From: Microbulbifer sp. YPW16
GTDB lineage: Bacteria; Pseudomonadota; Gammaproteobacteria; Pseudomonadales; Cellvibrionaceae
Direction of reading: 5' to 3'
Length of the DNA stretch: 64,000 nt
Assembly (NCBI RefSeq): GCF_021290385.1
Contig: NZ_CP089928.1
Location: 2,712,501-2,776,500, forward strand
Made by a program: the position numbers and the translations under genes. The notes under the pieces were generated by a model, which ran no database searches, was not told the DNA's origin, and was given only the letters and a program-made list of their open reading frames with translations. Positions 16,118 to 27,002 of this stretch are shown here, one piece after another; within the stretch, counting starts at the first letter, position 1; every line of letters starts with the position of its first letter.

Positions 16118-16600
16118 CTAAATGTACCGCCGCACGCGTTTGCGGTAACTGCGGTATTCGTGCCCGAATTTTTCCAGCAGGTACCGCTCCTCCGGCTTGA
16201 CCACACCAAAGTGCAGCGCAGCGGCCAGCGGCAGCAGCAACAGCGGGCCCCACCAGCTGTTGAACAGCAGGGTGACACCCAGGTAGATCATCAGCAGGGC
16301 CAGGTAGATGGGATTGCGGGAGAAGCGGAAGGGGCCGTCGCAGACGATGCTGGTGGTGGGCCGGCGCGGGTGCACATGGGTGCCCGCGCGCACCAGCGCC
16401 CGCGCGGCCCAGACCGCGAGCGCCACACCGGCCAGGGCCAGGAACAGGCCCGGGCGCCAGAGGTACCGGTGCGTGCCGGAAACCGGCAGGGGCCAGAGCC
16501 ACTGCAGCGCCAGTGCCGCGCCCAGGAAAAGCGCCAGCACCAGGGGCGGCAGCGCGACGATATCCGGGCGATCGGGTTTACTGTCACCGGCTCTGGTCAT
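16118..16600 (-). CDS. Isoprenylcysteine methyltransferase-like (ICMT/PEMT) membrane protein
   Basis: A 160-residue membrane protein with about four hydrophobic segments. The C-terminal half carries GPFRFSRNPIYLALLMIYLG and EERYLLEKFGHEYRSYRKRV, the signature of the ICMT/PEMT-like family of SAM-dependent integral-membrane methyltransferases. Bacterial members have mostly unknown substrates. The ATG at 16600 has GAGG upstream; a GTG at 16606 lies within that ribosome site and is less likely. Confidence 0.85.
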   Translation of the reverse strand: MTRAGDSKPDRPDIVALPPLVLALFLGAALALQWLWPLPVSGTHRYLWRPGLFLALAGVALAVWAARALVRAGTHVHPRRPTTSIVCDGPFRFSRNPIYLALLMIYLGVTLLFNSWWGPLLLLPLAAALHFGVVKPEERYLLEKFGHEYRSYRKRVRRYI

Positions 16601-16651
16601 CCCCACCTCAAAACTGCTTTTACTCGACGCTTTTGCCTTCTATCGGCCTGT

Positions 16652-18148
16652 TCAGGCCCCGGCGCCAATGGGCTGCCGGCGGTCCAGGTTGCGATAAGCC
16701 AGTGCCTCGGCGATATGCCCGCTGCCGATGGATGCTGCGCCTGCAAGATCGGCAATGGTTCGCGCTACCCGCAACACCCGGTGGTAGCTGCGGGCCGAAA
16801 GGCCCAGCTGGTCCACCGACCGGCGCAGCAGCTCCTGCTCAGGGCCGCCAAGACTGCACTGCTGTTCCAGGGCGTTGCCCCGGAGCTCCGCGTTGATTGT
16901 AGCCTGTCGTTGCTGTTGCCGGATACGGGCATCGACGACCCGCTCCTGCACCACCGCCGAGGCCTCCCCGGTGGGCGCATCCTGCAGCTGGCCGGCAGTC
17001 ATCGCGGCGACCTCCACGTGCATATCAATCCGGTCCAGCAATGGTCCGGACAGCTTGGCGCGGTAGCGCTGTACCTGGTCGGGGGTGCAGCGGCAGCGCG
17101 GCTCGCCCAGGTAGCCGCAGGGGCACGGGTTCATTGCCGCAACCAGCTGGAAGCCGGCGGGGAAGGCGACGCTGGCGCGGGCGCGGGCAATGCGCACCTC
17201 GCCGCTTTCCAGCGGTTCGCGCAGGATCTCCAGGGCGTGACGGGGAAACTCCGGCAATTCATCGAGAAACAGGATCCCGCGGTGGGCCAGTGAGATTTCC
17301 CCGGGGCGGGGATTGCTGCCGCCACCCACCAGTGCTGTCGGCGAGGCACTGTGGTGGGGCGCACGGAAGGGCCGCTGGCCGGGGAAGTCCAGGCCGGCGC
17401 TGGAGTAAACCGCGGCCACCTCCAGCTGCTCCCGCTGGCCCAGCGCCGGCAGTATCCCCGGCAGCCGGCTGGCCAGCATGGTCTTGCCGGTCCCCGGGGG
17501 GCCGTAAAACAGCAGGTTGTGACCGCCGGCGGCGGCGATCTCCAGGGCCCGGCGGGCGCGCAGCTGGCCGCGCACGTCCGCCAGGTCCGCTACCTGCGGC
17601 CTGGCCGGCGCCGGCGGGGGTTGCGCTGCCGGCAGTGACTCGCGCCGGTGCAGGTGGGCGCAGACCTGCAGCAGGTTCTCCGCCACCAGTATCTCCCCGT
17701 CTGCCAGCGCGGCCGCGGGGCCGGATGCCCGTGGCACCACCAGGCGGTGCCCGGCATCGGCACAGGCAATGGCTGCCGGCAGGGCGCCGGGCACTTCCCG
17801 CAGGTCACCGGTGAGCGCCAGCTCGCCGATAAACTCGGCCCCGGCCAGGGATTCCACCGGTACCTGCCCGGAGGCGGCGAGGATGCCCAGTGCAATCGCC
17901 AGGTCGTAGCGCCCGCCCTCCTTGGGCAGGTCGGCGGGGGCCAGGTTGACGGTAATGCGCCGCTGGGGGAATTCGAAATGGCTGTTCACCAGGGCACTGC
18001 GCACCCGGTCGCGGCTCTCGCGCACGGCGGCCTCGGGCAGGCCGACAATATTGAAGGCGGGCAGGCCGTTGGCCAGGTGGGTCTCGACTGTGACCAGGGG
18101 GGCAGAGACCCCCAGCTGGGCGCGGGTGTGGGTAACGGATAGGCTCAC
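16652..18148 (-). CDS. comM: Mg-chelatase-like AAA+ helicase ComM (YifB)
   Basis: A 498-residue protein with an N-terminal Lon-like fold (NGLPAFNIVGLPEAAVRESRDR), a central AAA+ module with Walker A YGPPGTGKTMLASR and Walker B GILFLDELPEF, and a C-terminal Mg-chelatase domain with sensor residues and LSARSYHRVLRVART. ComM promotes branch migration during natural transformation. The gene starts at a GTG. ComM often lies beside ubiK and the glnK-amtB genes in Pseudomonas relatives, as here. Confidence 0.95.
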   Translation of the reverse strand: MSLSVTHTRAQLGVSAPLVTVETHLANGLPAFNIVGLPEAAVRESRDRVRSALVNSHFEFPQRRITVNLAPADLPKEGGRYDLAIALGILAASGQVPVESLAGAEFIGELALTGDLREVPGALPAAIACADAGHRLVVPRASGPAAALADGEILVAENLLQVCAHLHRRESLPAAQPPPAPARPQVADLADVRGQLRARRALEIAAAGGHNLLFYGPPGTGKTMLASRLPGILPALGQREQLEVAAVYSSAGLDFPGQRPFRAPHHSASPTALVGGGSNPRPGEISLAHRGILFLDELPEFPRHALEILREPLESGEVRIARARASVAFPAGFQLVAAMNPCPCGYLGEPRCRCTPDQVQRYRAKLSGPLLDRIDMHVEVAAMTAGQLQDAPTGEASAVVQERVVDARIRQQQRQATINAELRGNALEQQCSLGGPEQELLRRSVDQLGLSARSYHRVLRVARTIADLAGAASIGSGHIAEALAYRNLDRRQPIGAGA

Positions 18149-18202
18149 GGATTCATCCTTGAAGTGCGAGTTCCCGGGGTGGGCTGAAGCCCTGCAGGCT
18201 AT

Positions 18203-18445
18203 CTACTTGTCCCCGGTGTTGTCCTGTTCCTGCACGGCTTGCTCCAGCTCCTGCAGCTGTGCCTCGAGCCGGGCCACCTTTTCCCGGGTGCGCTCCAGGA
18301 TCGCGGCCTGGGTGTCGAACTCGGCCTGGCTCACCAGCGGCAGCCGGTTCAGCGCCACGCCAAGTGCGTCCCGCAGGTCACCGGTGATGACTGCCCCCTG
18401 TTGTTGCAGCTCGTGCAGTAACTGTTGCAATTTATCTGGGGCCAC
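18203..18445 (-). CDS. ubiK: Ubiquinone biosynthesis accessory factor UbiK (BMFP domain)
   Basis: An 80-residue protein. The N-terminal half is the BMFP membrane-fusogenic amphipathic region (LRDALGVALNRLPLVSQAEFDTQ), and the C-terminal half is a coiled coil (RTREKVARLEAQLQELEQAV) that mediates trimerisation. In E. coli UbiK assists the aerobic ubiquinone-synthesis complex with UbiJ. I chose the GTG at 18445 because GAGGAA lies 6 nt upstream and the length fits the family; an in-frame ATG at 18505 would add 20 uncharacteristic residues. Confidence 0.87.
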   Translation of the reverse strand: MAPDKLQQLLHELQQQGAVITGDLRDALGVALNRLPLVSQAEFDTQAAILERTREKVARLEAQLQELEQAVQEQDNTGDK

Positions 18446-18712
18446 ACGCAATTCCTCGCTAAAAAACACCGGTATATAGTGCTGGAATTGTAACCCAGTG
18501 CCCATGGGGGCAAAAGTTATGTGACCGATACACGATTTCTGTCGATAAGTGCGCTGTCATGGTTCGCTGGTGATTTCCCGCTCACCATTTGGGTGCGACC
18601 TCCCTTGGCCGGCTTCATTCTGGTGCATCTCCCCTCCCGCTTTTCCCCCGCTCATCTCCCGCCACGATTCTGGATCAGTTTTAAGTGGTTGATTTTCCAG
18701 CGTTTTGCCAAC
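18446..18712. other. Upstream regulatory region of the TorF-glnK-amtB-glnK operon
   Basis: This is non-coding DNA between divergent ubiK and the nitrogen operon. It holds TGGTGCA at about 18621, which resembles half of an NtrC site; TGCACCA follows the sigma-54 core at about 18733. These would fit enhancer control of the promoter below, but the half-sites are not in one tight palindrome. Confidence 0.45.
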
Positions 18713-18729
18713 TTGGCATCAAGCCTGCA
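18713..18729 (+). promoter_or_regulatory. Sigma-54 promoter
   Basis: TTGGCATCAAGCCTGCA matches the YTGGCAC-N5-TTGCW consensus, with GG (18715-18716) and GC (18727-18728) separated by 10 nt. It lies ~170 bp upstream of the TorF gene, in the direction of glnK and amtB, which are classic NtrC/RpoN targets. Confidence 0.72.
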
Positions 18730-18900
18730 GATGCACCACTGCAGATCATTTCAGCCGGCGGGCATAAAAAGGCTCACAAGGCATAAAAAGATCGAGGGCC
18801 ACACACCACCCCTCCATAACGAAAAAAGTCGCCCGATGCTGACAGCAGACTGCACAGAATAATTTCGACGAGAAAATCACAGAGTCCAAGGAGAATTAAG

Positions 18901-20018
<1,118 letters not shown>

Positions 20019-20098
20019 CCGGCCGCACCCGCGAGGGGAAACCGGTCGATAAAAACTAAATCAATTTCCACCAATTTCGGGATTGAACGGAGCGAAAG

Positions 20099-21358
20099 AT
20101 GGAAAACCAAATTTTTCAGTTGCAGTACGCAATTGATACGTTTTACTTCCTGGTGTGTGGCGCACTGGTAATGTGGATGGCCGCCGGCTTCTCCATGCTG
20201 GAAGCTGGCCTGGTGCGTTCCAAGAACACCACAGAAATTCTCACCAAGAACGTGGCACTGTTTGCCATTGCCTGCATCATGTACCTGCTGACAGGTTACG
20301 CCATCATGTACGACGGCGGCTGGGCCCTGTCCGGTATCGAGGCGTTCAGCCTGGAGAGCGTGCTGTCTGACTCGGCCGACGCCGGCTTCGACGGCGGATC
20401 GGTTTACTCCGGCGCTTCCGACTTCTTCTTCCAGGTGGTGTTCGTGGCGACAGCCATGTCCATCGTCTCCGGTGCCGTGGCCGAGCGCATGAAGCTGTGG
20501 AGCTTCCTGGTGTTCGCGGTCATCCTGACCGGCTTCATCTACCCGATGGAAGGTTCCTGGACCTGGGGCAGCGCTTCCGTGTTCGGTATGTACACCCTGG
20601 GCGACCTGGGCTTTTCCGACTTCGCCGGTTCCGGCATCGTACACATGGCCGGTGCGGCCGCGGCACTGGCCGGTGTCCTGCTGCTGGGCGCACGTAAAGG
20701 CAAGTACGGCCCCAACGGCGAGGTCTACGCTATCCCCGGTGCCAACCTGCCGCTGGCGACCCTGGGTACCTTCATCCTGTGGATGGGCTGGTTCGGCTTC
20801 AACGGCGGTTCCGTACTGAAGCTGGGCGACGCCGCCAGCGCACACTCTGTGGCCATGGTGTTCCTGAACACCAATACCGCCGCTGCCGGTGGTGCCGTAG
20901 CCGCCCTGATCACCGCTCGGGTACTGTTCGGCAAGGCCGACCTCACCATGCTGCTGAATGGCGCGCTGGCGGGCCTGGTGGCAATTACTGCCGAGCCCTC
21001 CACCCCGACTCCGCTGCAGGCAACCCTGTTCGGCGCCCTGGGTGGTGTACTGGTGGTCTTCTCCATCGTTTCCCTGGACAAGCTGAAGATCGATGACCCG
21101 GTGGGTGCCATTTCCGTGCACGGTGTGGTTGGCCTGCTGGGCCTGCTGCTGGTGCCGCTCACCAACGACGGTTCCACCTTCAGCGGCCAGCTGATTGGCG
21201 CGGCAACCATCTTCATCTGGGTATTCGCCACCTCCTTCGCGGTGTGGTTCCTGCTCAAGGTCATCACCGGTATTCGCGTGAGCGAGGACGAGGAACAAGA
21301 AGGTGTTGACTTGGTAGAATGCGGAATGGAAGCTTATCCCGAATTCATGGGCAAATAA
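20099..21358 (+). CDS. amtB: Ammonium transporter AmtB
   Basis: A 419-residue Amt/Mep/Rh channel with about eleven membrane segments. Signatures include FFFQVVFVATAMSIVSGAVAE, GSGIVHMAGAAAALAG with the first pore His, and ISVHGVVGLLGLLLVPL with the second. A cleavable signal peptide is not apparent. It conducts ammonium across the inner membrane and should be blocked by the neighbouring P-II protein when nitrogen is plentiful. It is transcribed with both P-II genes. Confidence 0.95.
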   Translation: MENQIFQLQYAIDTFYFLVCGALVMWMAAGFSMLEAGLVRSKNTTEILTKNVALFAIACIMYLLTGYAIMYDGGWALSGIEAFSLESVLSDSADAGFDGGSVYSGASDFFFQVVFVATAMSIVSGAVAERMKLWSFLVFAVILTGFIYPMEGSWTWGSASVFGMYTLGDLGFSDFAGSGIVHMAGAAAALAGVLLLGARKGKYGPNGEVYAIPGANLPLATLGTFILWMGWFGFNGGSVLKLGDAASAHSVAMVFLNTNTAAAGGAVAALITARVLFGKADLTMLLNGALAGLVAITAEPSTPTPLQATLFGALGGVLVVFSIVSLDKLKIDDPVGAISVHGVVGLLGLLLVPLTNDGSTFSGQLIGAATIFIWVFATSFAVWFLLKVITGIRVSEDEEQEGVDLVECGMEAYPEFMGK

Positions 21359-21432
21359 GCGCCCCGCAACGGGCTGCCGGCGGCACCGCCGCCGGCATTT
21401 CCGGGTCCGCATTGCGACGGTCCCCAGAATAA

Positions 21433-21816
<384 letters not shown>

Positions 21817-21864
21817 ATTCCTCCCTTCCCGAAAGCGGTGCGCGGAATTGTGCGCCAATGCTTG

Positions 21865-21889
21865 AAAAGGCCCCAGTGGGGCCTTTTTT
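21865..21889 (+). terminator. Rho-independent terminator of the amtB operon
   Basis: AAAAGGCCCC-AGT-GGGGCC is followed by TTTTTT, 49 bp after the second P-II gene. Confidence 0.93.
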
Positions 21890-22177
21890 CGTTTCCAGCC
21901 GGCATCGGCGGTATCCGGGCGGCTAAAAATTGTACAGTCGCTGGCAGGATTACTGCCCCAAAATTGGCGCAATTTGTTCCATAACCAGGGGCAATATCTG
22001 TGTGTCCCTGATGCTACAAAAAACTCTACCCCGGCCGCGGTCCCCGGCTGGCAGGGCCCGCCGCGAGTGCCTATATATTATTCGCCGTCGCGTATCGCGC
22101 AGCCGCGGTTTTAATGACCCGGTGCGGCACAGGGGTACTTCCTCTGTAACAGGAGTAGTAGTTACAGGGTTTCTACG
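21890..22177. other. Intergenic leader region upstream of the SutA-like gene
   Basis: The 288 bp between the terminator and the SutA-like gene hold an AT-rich patch near 22072 (CTATATATTATT) that may contain a promoter. No RNA gene was recognised. Confidence 0.4.
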
Positions 22178-22405
22178 ATGAAAGCTAATGGTTACGAAGA
22201 TCAGAGCAACAGCGCCCGTAGCAAAGACCAAGAGGATTTTGCCGAGGAGCGTTCAATTACGTCGAGAGAGCGGGCCAGAAGCCAGCTGAACAACGAAATC
22301 GAGGAGTTTCTCGCCCGTGGGGGCGCCATTAGTGAGATCGATCCGGAGGTGACGGCGGACCCGCCGCGCAAACCGCAGCCCAAGTACGGCAGCCGGCCGA
22401 TCTGA
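22178..22405 (+). CDS. sutA: SutA-like RNA polymerase-binding regulator
   Basis: A 75-residue protein ending in EEFLARGGAISEIDPEV and ADPPRKPQPKYGSRPI, which closely match the conserved C-terminal part of Pseudomonas aeruginosa SutA, an intrinsically disordered protein that binds RNA polymerase and supports expression in slow growth. The P. aeruginosa protein has a long acidic N-terminal tail; here it is short and mixed-charge. The position near glnK/amtB and comM parallels Pseudomonas. The homology is from memory of the family's C-terminus, so the transfer of function is probable but not proven. Confidence 0.8.
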   Translation: MKANGYEDQSNSARSKDQEDFAEERSITSRERARSQLNNEIEEFLARGGAISEIDPEVTADPPRKPQPKYGSRPI

Positions 22406-22450
22406 GGGCTGGCCTGGCCCGGAACTTTCACCTGGCCATAACGATCGCTC

Positions 22451-22475
22451 CAGCCCGGGTGGCTTGCCCGGGCTG
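22451..22475 (+). terminator. Probable terminator after the SutA-like gene
   Basis: CAGCCCGGG and CCCGGGCTG form a stem with a 7-nt loop, followed by GGCGTTTG, a weak U-tract. Confidence 0.5.
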
Positions 22476-22570
22476 GGCGTTTGTGTCGATGGACCTCCCT
22501 CTGATCCGGTCATGAGGCCAGCCTGGAGGTTGCCGAGTTCCCGGGAGATATTGTGTAAGGGAGTATCAGA

Positions 22571-24463
22571 ATGATGGCCCCAAACTGGTTGGGCACCTGC
22601 TTCATCGCGATGACGATAGCAGCCTGGAGCCATGCCCAGGACGCGCCCCCCGCCTCGCCCAACCCCGATACAAAGTACTCTCCTTATCCCGAGCAGAACT
22701 TCCCCAATCGGGTGTTCTTCGGCGACACCCACTTGCACACCAGTTATTCCACGGATGCCGGTATGTTCGGCAATACGCTGGGACCGGATGCCGCCTACCG
22801 GTTCGCAAAGGGAGAAACGGTTACCTCAAGCACCGGGGTGCCCGCGCGCCTGCATCGCCCGCTCGATTTTCTGGTGGTTGCCGACCACGCAGAGAACCTC
22901 GGCCTGGCGCCACTGATCGAGGAGTCCGATAAGCGCCTGCTCGCCAGCGAGTGGGGCAAGCAGGTGCATGACCTCGTCAAGGCGGGCAAGCCCGATGAAG
23001 CCTATGCGATGTGGGGGAGCGCGGTCTCTGAGCGCAAGGACCCGTTGACCGATATCGATGGCCTGGTGGAGTCCATGTGGCACCGGATCACCAAAGCGGC
23101 GGAAGCGCATAATAATCCGGGGCTGTTCACTGCACTGATCGGTTTCGAGTGGACCTCCAGCCCCGATGGCAGCAACCTGCATCGCAATGTTGTTTTCCGT
23201 GACGACAAGGCCAGGGCCGATCAGGTAATTCCCCTGTCTGCCTACGACTCCGAGGACCCCGAGGACCTCTGGCGCTGGATGGCCAACTACGAGGAAAAGG
23301 TTGGCGGTCGGGTTCTCGCCATTCCGCACAATGGCAACCTGTCCAACGGCCTGATGTTTGACAGTGTCACCCTGACCGGCAAGCAACCCCTCGACCGGGA
23401 TTACGCTGAACGCCGTCGCAGGTGGGAACCACTCTACGAGGTCACCCAGATCAAGGGCGATGGCGAGACGCATCCGCTGCTGTCACCGAACGATGAGTTC
23501 GCCGATTTTGAAACCTGGGACAAGGGCAGCTTTGGCGCCGCAAAAGAGAGAGACATGCTGCCGCGGGAGTATGCCCGTGAAGCCCTGAAGCAGGGGCTCG
23601 CGTACCAGGAAAAACTGGGAGCGAACCCTTACCGGTTTGGGATGATCGGCAGCACCGACTCCCATACCTCGCTGGCCACGACCGGGGAGGACAATTTTTT
23701 TGGCAAGGCCACTGCGATGGAACCGAGCAGTGACGAGATCCGGTTCGAGGAAAGGATTACCGGTTATCTGCCCGACCCCCAGGGGCGGGACTATGCCATC
23801 CGCCATTACCAGGCCAGTGCCTCGGGCCTCGCTGCGGTGTGGGCACGGGAAAACACCCGGGAGGCACTCTGGGACGCCATGGCCCGCAGGGAAGTGTATG
23901 CCACTACCGGAACGCGCCCGATAGTGCGGGTGTTCGGTGGCTTTGAGTTCACGAAGGACGACCTGGTGCGCTCAGACTTCGCCAGGCACGGCTATGAAAA
24001 AGGCGTGCCCATGGGCGGGGAACTCGAGGGGTCCGACAAGGCCCCAACCTTCCTGGTGCGGGCGATGCGCGACCCGGACGGTGCCAACCTCGATCGTATC
24101 CAGGTCGTCAAGGGCTGGCTCGATGCCGGGGGCAAGACCCACGAACGGATCTACGATATTGCGGTTTCCGACGGCCGCAAGATTGGCGCTGACGGCCGGG
24201 CGAAAAAAAAGGTGGGCAACACTGTGGATGTGGGCAATGCCACCTACACCAATGCGATCGGCGCGCCCTTCCTGCAGGCCTGGTGGAAAGACCCCGATTT
24301 CGATGGCACACAGAACGCTTTCTATTATGTGCGCGTTCTTGAGATCCCCACCCCGCGCTGGACTACTTATGACGCCAGGTTCTTCGGCCTGAAGAGGCCG
24401 GAGGATGTTCCGGGCAGTATCCAGGAGCGAGCCTACACCTCCCCCATCTGGTACACGCCCTAG
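22571..24463 (+). CDS. DUF3604 family exported protein
   Basis: A 630-residue protein with an N-terminal signal peptide (cleavage near SHAQD). The DUF3604 signature begins FGDTHLHTSYSTDAGMFGN and continues with PLDFLVVADHAENLG, LIGFEWTS, RVLAIPHNGNLSNG and MIGSTDSHTSL. These His/Asp clusters resemble the PHP phosphoesterase metal site, so a metal-dependent hydrolase is likely, but the family has no firm function. AAGGGAG lies just upstream of the tandem ATG-ATG start. The gene is monocistronic and convergent with xerC. Confidence 0.9.
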   Translation: MMAPNWLGTCFIAMTIAAWSHAQDAPPASPNPDTKYSPYPEQNFPNRVFFGDTHLHTSYSTDAGMFGNTLGPDAAYRFAKGETVTSSTGVPARLHRPLDFLVVADHAENLGLAPLIEESDKRLLASEWGKQVHDLVKAGKPDEAYAMWGSAVSERKDPLTDIDGLVESMWHRITKAAEAHNNPGLFTALIGFEWTSSPDGSNLHRNVVFRDDKARADQVIPLSAYDSEDPEDLWRWMANYEEKVGGRVLAIPHNGNLSNGLMFDSVTLTGKQPLDRDYAERRRRWEPLYEVTQIKGDGETHPLLSPNDEFADFETWDKGSFGAAKERDMLPREYAREALKQGLAYQEKLGANPYRFGMIGSTDSHTSLATTGEDNFFGKATAMEPSSDEIRFEERITGYLPDPQGRDYAIRHYQASASGLAAVWARENTREALWDAMARREVYATTGTRPIVRVFGGFEFTKDDLVRSDFARHGYEKGVPMGGELEGSDKAPTFLVRAMRDPDGANLDRIQVVKGWLDAGGKTHERIYDIAVSDGRKIGADGRAKKKVGNTVDVGNATYTNAIGAPFLQAWWKDPDFDGTQNAFYYVRVLEIPTPRWTTYDARFFGLKRPEDVPGSIQERAYTSPIWYTP

Positions 24464-24468
24464 CTCAC

Positions 24469-25377
24469 CTACGACTTTTTGCCTTTTGCCCGCGGGTGCG
24501 CCTGGTCGTAAACACGCGCCAGGTGCTGGAAGTCCAGGTGGGTGTAGATCTGGGTGGTGCTGATGTCGGCGTGGCCGAGCAGCTCCTGCACTGCGCGCAG
24601 GTCGCTGCTGGATTCCAGCATATGGCTGGCGAAAGAGTGTCGCAGCATATGGGGGTGTACCCGCTGCTCGGCACCGCTGGCCCGGGACCAGTGCGCCAGG
24701 CGTGCCTGCACCGCACGGTTGCCCAGTCGCCGGCCCTTGAGGCTGGTAAATACCGCATCGCCTTCGGCTGCCGGGGCAATACTGCGCCAGGCCCGCAGGG
24801 CTTCGCGTGCCTGCTGGCCGACCGGCAGCACACGGGTTTTGGCCCCCTTGCCGGTAACCCGCACTTCGCCGCCGGCCAGGTCCAGGTCGGCCCAGTTGAG
24901 CCCGGTAAGCTCTGACAGCCGCAACCCGCTGCTGTAAAACAATTCCAGCAGTGCGCGGTCGCGCACCTGCAGGCGTTCATCCCCGTCGCCAGCACCGGGG
25001 CTCTCCACGAACTCGCCGGCGGCATCTGCGTCCAGCACCCGGGGCAGTTTCTTGTCGGCTTTCGGCGCCCGCAGGCCGGCGGCGGGATTGGCGCGCAGCC
25101 AGCCCTGGCGCAGGGCGTGGTCGCCCAGGCTGCGCACTGCCGACAGCCAGCGCTGCAGGCTGCGGGGGGACAATCCCTGCCGGTGCAGCCGCGCCAGCCA
25201 GCTGCGCAGGGTCATTTCCCGGATCTCGCTGATTTCAGCCAGGCCGTCCACCTCGGCCTGGCGCAGCAATTGCGCCAGGTCGCGACGGTAGGCGGAGAGG
25301 GTGTGGGGGGAGAGCTGGCGCACGCTTTCCAGGTGGGCCAGGAAGCGCTCGATGGCATCGGCCAGCGGCATCGGCAA
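24469..25377 (-). CDS. xerC: Tyrosine recombinase XerC
   Basis: A 302-residue integrase-fold recombinase with an N-terminal SAM-like domain ([17 protein letters not shown]). Catalytic residues are Arg in [15 protein letters not shown], Lys in [13 protein letters not shown], HxxR in [12 protein letters not shown], His in [14 protein letters not shown] and the Tyr nucleophile in that last motif. With XerD it resolves chromosome dimers at dif. The position in the lptM-lysA-dapF-DUF484-xerC operon confirms XerC rather than XerD or a mobile integrase. Confidence 0.95.
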   Translation of the reverse strand: MPMPLADAIERFLAHLESVRQLSPHTLSAYRRDLAQLLRQAEVDGLAEISEIREMTLRSWLARLHRQGLSPRSLQRWLSAVRSLGDHALRQGWLRANPAAGLRAPKADKKLPRVLDADAAGEFVESPGAGDGDERLQVRDRALLELFYSSGLRLSELTGLNWADLDLAGGEVRVTGKGAKTRVLPVGQQAREALRAWRSIAPAAEGDAVFTSLKGRRLGNRAVQARLAHWSRASGAEQRVHPHMLRHSFASHMLESSSDLRAVQELLGHADISTTQIYTHLDFQHLARVYDQAHPRAKGKKS

Positions 25378-26118
25378 TCAGTCCCGGTCCAGCAGTCGCG
25401 GCAACAGGCGCTCGAGCACTTCACCGATATAGGACAGGAACAGGGTGCCGAGGCTGGAACTGTAGTGCTGGGGGTCGGAGGAACCCACGGCCAGAATACC
25501 GAGCTGGTTTGCCAGCGGTACCACGGCGGCCGAGGCCACCCGGTCGGCGGACTCCTTGCCGAACAGGTATTCGCGTTCCGCCGGACGCAGTACGCCGCAA
25601 ACCGTGCGGCCATTGCGCAGGATTGATCCCACAGATGCCTCGGCAGTGGTGCGGTTGCTGGCCCGCACCCGGCCCAGTTCGCGCTTGCCCTGGGGCAGGG
25701 GTTCGAACAGGGTCAGGGCCGTGGTTTCCACACCGAAATCCTCGCGGAAGCTTTGCAGCAGGGACTCGCCGGCCTCGGCCACGGTCTGCGCGTCGAGTAG
25801 CGCCAGCACCAGCCGGCGGCTGTGCATAAACAGCTGGTCATTGTCCCGCGCCGCCTGCAGCAGCTGGTCGAGGCGCTGGCGCATCTCGATATTGCGCTCG
25901 CGCAGCAGGTTGGTCTGGTGGGTCATCAGCGACACGGTCTTGCCGCTCTGGCTGGGCAGCTGGATGGTTTCCAGCAGCTCCATGTGGTCGGCGAAAAAGT
26001 CCGGGTTCTGGATCAGGTAACGGGCAACCTGGCGCGACAGGACTTTCTTGTCCCGTTGGCTTTCCTGTTGGTCCGCGTCGGCGGCCGGGGCCTGGATTGC
26101 ATCGCTTGTGTCGGTCAT
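25378..26118 (-). CDS. DUF484 family protein (GAF-like)
   Basis: A 246-residue protein of the DUF484 family, always found between dapF and xerC in this group. VARYLIQNPDFFADHMELLE and the MTHQTNLLRERNIEMRQRL coiled coil form the N-terminal part. A GAF-like domain follows (LLQSFREDFGVETTALTLFE ... VVPLANQLGILAVGSSDPQHY). The cellular role is not established. The gene abuts xerC with no gap and is 46 bp from dapF. Confidence 0.92.
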   Translation of the reverse strand: MTDTSDAIQAPAADADQQESQRDKKVLSRQVARYLIQNPDFFADHMELLETIQLPSQSGKTVSLMTHQTNLLRERNIEMRQRLDQLLQAARDNDQLFMHSRRLVLALLDAQTVAEAGESLLQSFREDFGVETTALTLFEPLPQGKRELGRVRASNRTTAEASVGSILRNGRTVCGVLRPAEREYLFGKESADRVASAAVVPLANQLGILAVGSSDPQHYSSSLGTLFLSYIGEVLERLLPRLLDRD

Positions 26119-26164
26119 GCTTTCTCTTATTACCTGTTCCTGTTGCCGGCATTCCTGGGGGCGG

Positions 26165-26995
26165 TTAAAGGAGAATCTGCCCCTGGTACACGGTGGTTGC
26201 GGGCCCGGTCATGGTAACCGGCTCGCCGGGCCCGCTCCAGTGGATCGTCAGCTCGCCGCCGGGCAGGGCGACCGTGACTTTCTCATCCACCAGGTCGCGC
26301 AGCCGCGCCGCCACCACGGCCGCGCAGGCGCCGGTGCCACAGGCCCGGGTCTCGCCCACACCCCGCTCGAACACCCGCAGGCGCGCCCGGTCGCGGGACT
26401 CTACCTGCAGGAAGCCCACATTAACCCGGTTGGGAAAACGCGGGTGACTCTCAATTTTCGGGCCCAGTGCTTCCACGGGCGCCCGGTCGGTATCCTCGAC
26501 CAGCAGTACTGCGTGGGGGTTACCCATGGACACCGCGCCGATGATAAAGGTCTCGCCATCGACTTCCAGTGGATAGGTCTCGGCGCGGCGATCGGCGTCA
26601 AAGGGGATTTCTGCGGGTTCCAGCACCGGCGCGCCCATGTCCACACTTACCCGGTCGCGCTCGGCCAGTTCCAGCTGCAGCAGCCCGCCGGTGGTTTCCA
26701 CCAGCAACCGGTGCTTGCCGGTCAGGCGCCGCTCGCGCACAAAGCGGGCAAAACAACGGGCGCCGTTGCCGCAGTTTTCCACTTCGCTGCCATCGGCATT
26801 GAATATGCGGTAGCGGAAGTCGGCGTCCGGGTTGCGGGGTGCCTCGACCAGCAGTACCTGGTCACAGCCCACGCCCAGGTGGCGATCGGCCAGGCGGCGG
26901 ATCTTGTCCGGGGACAGTTTGATGCGCTGGCTGATGCCGTCGAGCATCACGAAGTCGTTGCCGAGCCCGTGCATCTTGGTGAATTTCAGGCGCAT
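26165..26995 (-). CDS. dapF: Diaminopimelate epimerase
   Basis: A 276-residue enzyme converting LL- to meso-diaminopimelate for lysine and peptidoglycan. The two catalytic cysteines lie in [13 protein letters not shown] and [14 protein letters not shown], with [15 protein letters not shown] at the N-terminus. The ATG at 26995 matches the family start; the longer frame upstream is part of the lysA gene in another frame. It follows lysA by 7 bp. Confidence 0.96.
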   Translation of the reverse strand: MRLKFTKMHGLGNDFVMLDGISQRIKLSPDKIRRLADRHLGVGCDQVLLVEAPRNPDADFRYRIFNADGSEVENCGNGARCFARFVRERRLTGKHRLLVETTGGLLQLELAERDRVSVDMGAPVLEPAEIPFDADRRAETYPLEVDGETFIIGAVSMGNPHAVLLVEDTDRAPVEALGPKIESHPRFPNRVNVGFLQVESRDRARLRVFERGVGETRACGTGACAAVVAARLRDLVDEKVTVALPGGELTIHWSGPGEPVTMTGPATTVYQGQILL

Positions 26996-27002
26996 GGCGT
27001 GC

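Noticed and set aside
24469-25377. XerC as a mobile or integron integrase
   Set aside because: It sits in the conserved lptM-lysA-dapF-DUF484 operon and has the usual XerC length and motifs; it lacks the extra domain of IntI and is 27 kb from the array.
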